From NCBI GenBank assembly GCA_964035795.1, contig OZ038321.1:22703707-22767706 (forward strand): a stretch of DNA of 64,000 bases, in the 5' to 3' direction. This DNA is from Pterobdella sp. o SKG-2022 (lineage: Eukaryota > Annelida > Clitellata > Hirudinida > Piscicolidae). A program made the position numbers and the translations under genes. Of the stretch, positions 54,976-64,000 are shown in pieces. The notes below the pieces were generated by a model. The model was not told the origin of the DNA. It was given only the letters and a program-made list of their open reading frames with translations, and made no database searches. Numbering within the stretch: position 1 is the stretch's first letter; each line of letters starts with the position of its first letter.

Positions 54976-56892
54976 GTAGGAGTACACACACAAACACACG
55001 CTATCTGCGAGTCTATCAAGTTCATAAACACACTTTCAAGTCTCCATTTTTTTATGTTTACAGAAAGATTTTTATCATTTTTTGATTTGTTTTAAAAACA
55101 ACTAAATGATATTAAAGTAGATATGGTATTTTTGAATCAATATATATACATAATTTTTTTGAACTGAGGACTAAATTTTTATCTTCAACTACTACGGTTA
55201 AACTATCATAAAAACTGAATAAAAATCAAGTTCAAATAAAATTTTTATGCTATTTGGCTCATTAATAAAAATTTGGCTGTATAAACTTTTGTGAATAGTT
55301 AGATTTCTGTGAATTTTGTGATTAATCACTGGCTGAACATCATTAATTAGTATAAGTATAAGTCCATTTGAATCTTTCTCTAGCGTTCAGTTTGTCATGA
55401 AAAAGTGTGTAATTTTAATACAAATATAGATTCTGTACTGATGGAATTTTAAACAGATCTTTAATTCTAACTAATTTAAACTCAGCTCAAAATTTTATCA
55501 CGATGATGTATTCTGAGGGTTCTGAAGTCAGTAATAGGATATACGCTTGTTTTTTACCATCATAGTGCTGTAATTATTATCTGCCAAGAAGTTAATAGAT
55601 TCTATAAATTAGAAAAAAAGCAACAATAGTTTTCATTGTGATTCTTAATAATACAATTTATTATTATTTTTACGATTGAATCAAAGATATCAGATAACAA
55701 GGAAACTATGTATTAAAGTTGAATCTCGTGTAAGTCTTATGCATTTGTGAATAAATGGCTGTTTACATAACCTCGCATCCAAAACGGTAGAAATTAAATA
55801 TAAGGTAGAGTGATGTATGAGAAAAAAATAGATAGATAGAAAAATTGAATTTTAGATGCAAGTGAAGATTGTCAGATAAGTAAATACTCAGACAAAAAAT
55901 TAATTCCTTCAACCAAACTTTAACCAAATATAATAATAAAATACCATTTTTTTTAAATTTTTAATTTTGATTATATCATGCAAGACAATGTTGTTTTTAA
56001 GTTCAAGACAATAATGTTTTTTACTGCAAAGTGTTTTGCATTTTCTTCATTAACATAACAATCTATATAATCTGATTGAGTTTTCAAAAGGTTCAAAGTT
56101 TTTACAATCTGATAAAGTATTGCAGCAAGGTTGGAACTAATTAACTTTCTGATTTTGTTCTCCCATTTCAAACACATTAGAGTTAATATTTTGAAAGTTA
56201 CTCAATGATTACTTGATGATGCCCATTTGAATAAAGATTTTGTTTTTTATCTGATTATCTTAACTCGAACTCCAAAATGAAATTTCAAACTAAACCAAAA
56301 AATTACTAACTGCAAGAGGGGTTGGTTTTTCGTGGTAGGTGTTTATGATGGATAACTTTACAAGGGTATTTTGAGGATTTATTATGTAAAGGTACATATG
56401 AAAAGATATATAAATATATACGAGTTGTCAAAAATAAGTTTATGCTTTATAAAAAATATTTTAAGATGAGAATTTTGACAAAAATGATAGCATTATGAAA
56501 ACTAATGTAACTTTCGGTTTCGAACAGATTCTTATGTCACTAGCTTAAATCTTTTGAGATGTCCATGAACAAAAATTAACATTGGCGGTTAAATAAATGT
56601 TACAATTTGAAAAATAAATTATTTAAACTGTTTCAATTATAAGAATAAGCATCAAAGCTCTAAAGTGTTGAATGTTATCAAGGAGGTACCTGAGAAGTGC
56701 AGAGATCCGTTCCAAAAAAGTTGTTGCCACAAAAAATGTTGAAAGCATGCGGTTTTGTTGAGAATTTATCATTTATTTTTGCTTCCAGTCTCAAATAGGA
56801 TTTTCAAGAAATATAAGTTTTGAATTTCATGACAACATTTAACTAAAGGAGCATGTCTATTTATACCGTCACTCACACACACATATTGTATT

Positions 56893-57092
56893 NNNNNNNN
56901 NNNNNNNNNNNNNNNNNNNNNNNNNNNNNNNNNNNNNNNNNNNNNNNNNNNNNNNNNNNNNNNNNNNNNNNNNNNNNNNNNNNNNNNNNNNNNNNNNNNN
57001 NNNNNNNNNNNNNNNNNNNNNNNNNNNNNNNNNNNNNNNNNNNNNNNNNNNNNNNNNNNNNNNNNNNNNNNNNNNNNNNNNNNNNNNNNNNN
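56893..57092. other. Assembly gap (200 N)
   Basis: Exactly 200 N. The sequence on both sides contains ATTGTATT (56885-56892 and 57093-57100), so the gap may be small or may mark a repeat collapse. Confidence 1.
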
Positions 57093-58158
57093 ATTGTATT
57101 TTGTGCTTATTTATCCATATGGATATGTTTAGAAGGTATTAAAGGCCCGGTTAAACGCATTGAGTTTCACAATAATGGTGGCGATTGAAGTTAGTTGTTG
57201 GGATTAAGATATTTCAAAATCAATGATACAAAAGGAACAATCAATTTTAAAAAAAAAAAAAACTTGAAAGCTTATTATGGATTGCAATTCACTTTTAAGT
57301 AAATGGGCGATAAAAGAGGAGGATTTCATGCTTGACTGCCTAACCATCCTCGTGATGACGCGGGGAGATTTATTATTTTTATTATTGTTTTTTTTATTAT
57401 TTATCTCACCTATATATTTTTTAAAATAACCTGGTATTGCTATATTTGTTATTGCATTATTCTTATAATTTTTCTTAGTCGTTTTCCTTCTAATACTTTC
57501 CAATACACTCCCATCAAACCAAAACTCTTCATATCTAACAACTTTTCCATGTTTTTATTCAACAAACAAAATAAATGAAAAAAAGTGTTTTTTTGTTTAT
57601 TTTATTTTTTAAGCGATCATTATGTTTTCATTTGTTTATCATTATTTTTTTGAACAATCTTATATTTCCATTATTGCTGTTTTTATTATGATGACACAGT
57701 AACTAACTTAAGACTCCAAGACAAGATTTTGCCTTCGGCTTGTCACATTTAAAAAATTATTCTTCATTTTTTTTTCCGAGATATTTCTTCAGCGCTCAAT
57801 GGTTGACATTATATTTAATTTATGGATCTGTTTTTCATAATTTTTATTTTAAAAATGTCTTTATAATTTCAAGTTTGAAAGCATATTTTCAAAAAATATT
57901 TTATGGATTCAAATGTTATCTCTCCCACATTTCTCCATGTTACAATTCCTTACAAGAAATATTCATTTATTGAATCACTTTTCAACCATGTTTTGTAGAT
58001 CTTTTCAGTTTCTATTGTTCTTATTCAACTTGGAAATTCATTTCAAAGTTTTTTTATTGTACTATTCTCATATTTGTTGTTCTTCTTTTATATCTTTTCA
58101 TTCATTATTATTTTTATTATTAATTTTTCACCATCACTTTCAAAAAATTTTTATTTAC

Positions 58159-58235
58159 CTTCTTTGTTGCCATAGGGCTGTTGAATAGTGCTGATCAGTG
58201 ACAATATCACCCATAACGACGTCATTATCACCCAT
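58159..58235 (-). CDS. Possible first coding exon, unassigned
   Basis: On the minus strand an ATG at 58235 opens MGDNDVVMGDIVTDQHYSTA and LWQQRR, then meets an AG|GTAAAT donor at 58159 in phase 2. Base composition is less AT-biased than the surroundings. No following exon with matching phase was identified, and the family is not recognised. It could belong to the 5' part of the Caskin-like gene or be chance. Confidence 0.2.
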
Positions 58236-59029
58236 TTGTGACGTATGTTGATAAAAAATTTGTTTTTATTTAAAATTTTATCAAACTTCAAATATTAATA
58301 AATCCAAAATGTAATTTGAATTCAATAATTCTGTTTTCTTGTTTTTTTTTGAAAATTCTTATTATTATTATTATTGTTTTTTCAGCATTTTTTAACTCTT
58401 TCTTATTCAAAATATTTATAATTCATGTTTATATTAGAGTTTAAAAATGACACACTCATTATAGTATGTCCCTATTCAATGGCACTTTCTACTGATTAAT
58501 TTTTCCTCATAACTAATAACTCATTTCATTTTCCTCCCTACATATATCCATGTGAATTAATATTGAGTTACTCCGACTGAGTTTTTTTACTTTTGAGTTG
58601 GAAGTTATTATGACAAGTGTAGATTTGAAATTTTTTTTTTGTGTTTTATGCTCATGCCTATGTTTCTATTAATGTCATTTTTATTATGAATGATATAGAT
58701 TGTATAGATGCAAATAGTTTGAATTATTTCAATAAACCATAAATAAAACTTTTCAATGTTTATATATATATTTGTTTGTATTGGTTCATAGTGTTATATT
58801 AAAGTTTAATAGATTGTTTTGTCACAAAAAACCTTTATTGGACTTTTTTGTATATTAATTAATCCATGTTTGTACTAAATGATGCATATTCATATGAAAA
58901 ACATTTGAAAGCTTTCTCACACACACTGGACATTAACACAATATCCTCTCAATCCAATTAGAGGGATGATGCTAACTCTTTAACAAGATGGTGGGGGTGA
59001 TGATGATGATGGGGGTGATGATGATGGTG

Positions 59030-59330
59030 GTGATGATGGTGATGGTGGTGGTGGTGATGATGATGATGATGATTGTTGTTGTTGTTGAGCGCCAACTTCC
59101 AAAGGCTCTTTCGACACTCTGAAGCGAGTATTGAAAGAAGCTTGTAGCTTCAAGTTGTTTGTGACTTTAAGTGAGCAGTGAAAAATGATGGATAGTTTCT
59201 CGAAATGCTTGAAAGCTGACATGGCTTAGAACCTCTTTAACACTACTGCTTAAGTGCACACCCGCCACCACGAGAAGGTGGGTTCTTTCACCGGGATGAT
59301 AATGATGGTGGTGGTGATGATTATGATGAT
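59030..59330 (-). repeat. Inverted duplicated repeat, copy 2
   Basis: On the minus strand: a CAT/CAC run, core from CCCGGTGAAAGAACCCACC to GGAAGTTGGCGCTCAAC, then a (CAA)n run continuing into (TCA)n and (CCA)n. It is the opposite-orientation partner of copy 1, about 6.5 kb away. A frame reads PGERTHLLVVAGVHLSSS but hits a stop where copy 1 has Lys. Confidence 0.75.
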
Positions 59331-62216
59331 GCTAGTGGTAATGATGAGGGGAGGGAGGGTGGTGGGAATTATGGGTGGAATGATAATGGAGTGATGATGG
59401 AGAAAAGGGTGCTGCTAGTGGTGGTGAGAGTAAAGGTGATGTTGGTGGTAGTAACGTTGGTGGAAATGATTATTTTGATGTTGATGATAATTAAGCTAAT
59501 AAATTACTATGTAAAACGAGTACTTCAAACAAAGAAAAATTTAATGAAATATAACGAAATAATTTTTTAAAAAATTCTCAGTAAAAGCAAAAGTTAATCA
59601 CGATTAAAACCAGAGTGGTTGTAACAGTCTGTCGCTGTCTTTCTCATAACCATCTTTTCCTAGTGTAAACTTTTTCAAGTGTAATTTTTTCCTAATGTTA
59701 TCACCCTCGTTTAGTCCATGGGGTCTTTCACCCAGTAGAATCAATGTTTGATTTTAAAATTTGACATCTTTTACTTTGAATAAGTGTGAAACAGTTTTAA
59801 TAGAGAACAAAAAAAAAAGAAAAAAATTTTGTTAATGATACTGGGTTATATAGCAAAGTAATTTAGTTTATAATCTATACATTGGGAAGCAATAAAGAAT
59901 TCTAGTGCATATTTTTATTCTTCATATAAATTCTTTAGCTTCAGATTACCATAAGTTTCATACCTAACTTTAACGGTGTTCAGTTTCAATTTTTGAAACT
60001 ATTTTATAACACATCTGAAATCTAGGACCATCAACAAAGCACTAAGCCTCAGCTCTTCAACGTATAGATCGACGTATCAACTGAAAGCCTCAATATACTA
60101 CAAAACCAGCCACCTTGACAGACCAATAAAACATACACACAGCTCTATAAAGCAGCCTAGCGTGAAGTCACAGCTCTTTAGGGCACGTTGGTGCCTAATG
60201 ATAGCGGCTGACGATGCGTCTTTACAGCGGTGAAGTGTGATGATATGTAGCTTAGATATGAGGTTGTTTCATGCGTTTATACTGACTTTTATGAGATAGG
60301 CTTTGTATGGTTTTTGAGTAAGCGATTGGATATCCCTTCAAAATTATACCTCACCTTTCGACCGATCCCTCTTCATTGCTCCTGCTAGTTGCAAATGGCT
60401 GTTTTTTCTAAATAAAATCGTACTTGTATAAATAATATTGTGTGTATGTCTAAAGCGGTATAGGGCTTGTGTTTTGTACGTGAAACAACATATTGATCTA
60501 TGAACGGTCCATTCTTTGAAACTATGTGCCAAAATATCGTTTGTTTATTAGGTTTTTGTGGATTAGTTTTATTAATGAGATCGGAATTTGTAGAACTGTT
60601 TTCACGTTAGCTTTTTTATGTGTGTTTGTGAACAATACTAGGCGGATGTGTGGATAGAATTATTGATTTTCGATGTAAGAGGCTTGTTGATCAAATGTGC
60701 TTTTGTGCGTGTGTATGTGCATGATAAGCTCATGTTTGTATGGACATCGAAAGTCTACATTCTGGTACTATTAAAGAGAACCATTGATCGATTCCATGGA
60801 AGTTCACGATTACTTTGCTTTTTAAATCTTTTCTGAAGAGAAAATGTTTTTTATTGCATTGCGCATATTTACAATTTGTAGATAAACTTGTAGGTAAAAT
60901 ATTTCTTGAAAGAGTGCTCCTTAAAATACATCACTGTTTTTGTCTCTTCAAACCCATTGGTTCATCGGCCCATTCATCATCTTATCATTTTGTTCATCAA
61001 TACCATAATCTATAAAGACTATTGTGTATAGCTGATAACAATGATAAAACTATTTAAATTTTTGTTGTTTTAAATGTCCAAACTAGTTTTATTTAGACTG
61101 GCCGTCTCTCTTGTTTTTGAACACTTTTTTTGTTCAAAACGATTTTTGCCACACTTCAAGAAAAAATCAGTACTTAAAGTTCGTTGGCCAGTTCTGCAAG
61201 AACAAAAGGAGCATTAAAAAAGCAAATCTGTCATTTGAGTTTTAAGTAGTTCTCTTCTTAATCAATTATCGAAATAACTTATACCCACAAAATTATTATT
61301 TGTTTCAGTTTTTTATATATTTATGGTATCCTGTCTAAACTGACAGTTTTCTTCTTTTTTAATTTTTCACAGCCATTTCAAATTTTTATGTAGTAAAGTA
61401 GCTTCGATAATACAATTTTACAAAAACAAACTCAAACTTTTCATCAAAAATTATTTTGAAAATTTTTTTAAAGCCAACTTACAGCTCAAATGTTTAAGAC
61501 TTGGTAAAACTAGTTAAACATTTGTATTGGATGAATTACAAATCTATTCTTTATACGAACCACGTTTGAAAATTTCACTTTCAAACTGCAGATACTGTTT
61601 TATACGAAATAAATTTTTTCCATAGAAAAGATGGTCTTGTGTAAGTAATAAAAGTTTTTCAATTTTTTTAATTTTGAAATTTTAAAATTTTTAAATTTGA
61701 AATGTTTTTAATTTTTTTGGTTGATAGGCCGCAGTTCTTGGCTCCGCTGAGATTCTTCTACGAAAATCTTCTGTGAAAAATCATATTCCGAAAGTGAGTT
61801 AAGATAAATAAATCACAAATATGTTGAAATGCATTTCAAATTTCATATAAAAAATAACATTAAGCAATGTGGTGTTACCTGGTTATAAAAACACACAAGA
61901 ACATACAGGGGGTCAATGTTGACAGGTTCGCTTTGAAAACCTCTGAGTCATAACCACTTTTAAAGACAACTGATGAAGTTTGAAGATAAGTTTATCGTTT
62001 TTAAATAAGGTTTTATGCTGCAACTGAATTTTCTGAAATAATTAGTTTCTTAAACAAACATCTATCTGAGCCCCGTCTCATTTTGAAGATTATAAAAAAA
62101 CGATAAATCTTTCTATAAAAAATCCCATAAAATGTTTTAAAAAAATTTTCATAAATTATTCATTTCTTAAAAGATTGAAAGAACAGCATAAAATCGACCC
62201 TGATCAGATCTGCTGG

Positions 62217-64000
62217 AGTGGTATTAGGCAGAACTGCTGGATAAACGAGACTGCACCCTGGAGCTAGCGGGTGAAACTTAAAAGTGGGAGCAGCAGTTAA
62301 GAAAAAAAAAATTTTTAAGAAGATGAAGAGAAGAAAAAGTAGTATGGTCTACCACAATGCCAATAAAGAAGCAAAACACGAGGTCTATAAAGCAAAGTTG
62401 AATGAAAGACAGCACGTGTGCGAAAAACTTCTTGGTGCAGAACCCTAATCAGTTTTTCATCGTATGAAAAACAACCGAAAGATGAGCAAGGATATTACAA
62501 AAACACTTGCCTTATAAGGCAAAACCAGTCCCATAGTTTTTGAAACAGAAGAAAAATTGAAAGTGTGAAGGCATCATTACACCATTAGCGGTGCTGCTGA
62601 CTACCAGATTAGCGGGAACTTTAGAGAGAAATATGTTTACTTTTGGGCAAACCCCCCTATAACTAGGTTTAATATAAAAAAAGTTGTTTTTTCGGAAATT
62701 TTTGTCGAAATACTTAAAGCCGGTGGCGGCTTTTTTATGAACGCACTGACAGATATTTTTAGCACATCTATTAGGAAAGGTAAAATGCCACGTGACTGGA
62801 AAAAAACTGTCAATCTATACAATGGAAAAACCGATTCCACACTCACCGATAAATATAGAGGAATCCGACTATTTAAAACGCCTTTCAAGTTAGTTAAGAA
62901 AATTATTTCCAATAAATTGATAAATTGGATTGAATCAAGGATTGAACAGTTTCTAAGGGGATTATGCCCGACAGGTCAACTACTGATGCAATTTTCATAG
63001 TTAGACAATTTCAAGAAAAATACAGACGCACAAAAAAATTCATATTCTATATGCTATTTTCGTCGATCTTACCAAAGTCTTTGAATCTGTACGTGGACGA
63101 CTTATTTAGTAGACGTTAGAAAACCTGCATTTTCTGGAGTAGATAATTAGTGTTATTGAATCTATATACCAGAAACATTGCAGCCACGTTATAGTTGACG
63201 AAGCATGTAGCGAATCTTTTGAAATTGACATCAGTCCATCAAGGATCTATTTTGAGTCCTATTCTTTTTAACATTGTCATCAGTTGATTTAAAATGAAGT
63301 TGGTGAAAAACATTTGGAGGAGCTCTTATATGCAGATGACCTCGTTATACTAGCAGACTCAATGGGGAAAGCAGAAGAACGCCTGTATCTGTGGACATCA
63401 TCTTTAGAAAAACACGGCCTCAAAATTAATTTCGACAAAACAAAGGCCATGAAGTTTGAATTTGAAAAAGATAATGAATTATTACTTCTCGTAATTAAAC
63501 AAGGAAAATTTCCTTGATCAGTTTGTGGTTGTAACTTTGGTGCAAACTCAGTTGAATGCACTATGTGCCTTTTTTGAGCACCCCATCAATGTAACGGCTT
63601 TTAAAGACATTTTACAGCAGCTGACGCTTTTTTTAATATTTCCCCAATCTGTACTTAAAATTACCAACATCTGTCTTCAACTAACTTTATTGTTGAAGTC
63701 GTCGACACATTTAAATATCTTGGTGATGTGCAAGATTTTAAATGTTCTATTGATGCTGCTGTTGCACATTGAATAAAACATTAATGGGCTAGCTTTGTCT
63801 CATGTAGGCAAAGTGTATGTTGTAAATGTTTGCCTGGTAAACTGCGTAAGAAAGCGTTTGACTCTTGTGTAAAAAGCTCAATGTTTTACGCCGCAGAAAC
63901 GTGGCCTATAAGAGAGGAAATTTTAGAGCACTTGACCTCACAAGAAACATACGTGTTGCGCTGTGCTATGGACAGTCCAGAAGTGAGGCTCTGCAGAAAA
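62217..64000 (+). mobile_element. Non-LTR retrotransposon, decayed reverse transcriptase, continues past window
   Basis: Pieces in RT order across three frames: YKAKLNERQHVCEKLLGAEP (62390), FVEILKAGGGFFMNALTDIF and SIRKGKMPRDWKKTVNLYNG (62700-62825), DKYRGIRLFKTPFKLVKKII (62848-62908), a degraded TG-Q-L/AIF segment, then ELLYADDLVILADSMGKAEE (63317-63376) with the catalytic YADD, and KHGLKINFDKTKAMKF (63410-63457). Downstream come DTFKYLGDV (about 63702) and a C-terminal helix region to 64000. Stops and frameshifts make it inactive. Order and motifs fit an LINE-type ORF2; the clade is not assigned. It differs from the L2/CR1-like tail at 5290. Confidence 0.88.

Larger units (their letters stand above)
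52990..62216. other. Long region without a recognised gene
   Basis: Apart from the TATG/CATA array, the gap at 56893, one weak exon candidate at 58159-58235 and repeat copy 2 near 59030-59330, I see nothing I can support. Further 5' exons of the Caskin-like gene would be expected on the minus strand here or beyond the window. Confidence 0.4.

Noticed and set aside
54480..54999. Several overlapping long frames of MYVC or HTYI repeats
   Set aside because: All derive from the TATG/CATA arrays and are open on both strands for that reason.
56653..56740. Cys-containing frame VIKEVPEKCRDPFQKSCC
   Set aside because: Stops soon after, no splice context and no family match; likely chance.
57204..57503. 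Minus-strand 99-residue frame
   Set aside because: Dominated by Lys/Asn and T-rich runs; no splice sites or family resemblance.

Overview
The window is nuclear DNA from an AT-rich invertebrate animal. The evidence is multi-exon genes with GT-AG introns, metazoan-only families (an SLC22 transporter, an NR2E-type nuclear receptor ligand-binding domain, a Caskin-type SAM protein, a VWDE-like surface protein), tRNA-derived SINEs, a Penelope-like element, non-LTR retrotransposons and very long microsatellites. I cannot name the phylum. The SINE tail style and gene set fit a lophotrochozoan but do not prove it. Two 200-N scaffold gaps are present. All gene models were built by hand from splice signals, reading-phase continuity and family resemblance; no search was run.

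Layout. Positions 1-6092 (minus): a nearly complete SLC22 organic ion transporter in nine exons, with an apparent 1-nt frameshift in exon 3; a LINE tail and a foldback element lie in its first intron. Positions 7690-9420 (minus): a decayed Penelope-like element with RT and GIY-YIG remnants. Positions 10587-23887 (plus): a 37-exon gene for a ~1,292-residue secreted or GPI-anchored protein (signal peptide, five LDLa repeats, a cysteine-rich helical module, a VWDE-like region with VWD and EGF domains, a Thr/Ser/Pro stalk with an 18-bp tandem repeat, and a hydrophobic C-terminus). Positions 26917-34269 (plus): a nuclear receptor with an NR2E-like ligand-binding domain split over three exons, an Asn-rich N-terminus, a long Asn-rich tail and no visible DNA-binding domain. 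Positions 38360-52974 (minus): the 3' part of a Caskin-like adaptor gene with one SAM domain, proline-rich SH3-ligand segments and an Asn-rich exon; its 5' end was not found. Positions 53000-62200: mostly non-coding, with microsatellites, a gap and one copy of an inverted duplicated repeat. Positions 62217-64000 (plus): a decayed non-LTR retrotransposon with a YADD reverse transcriptase.

The genes are unrelated in function and do not form a pathway. The most distinctive non-gene content is a family of foldback elements sharing a core near ACTTGATAATGTAAGTT (clear or partial copies at eight sites), two tRNA-Thr-like SINE copies, and an inverted pair of ~230-bp repeats bounded by trinucleotide microsatellites.
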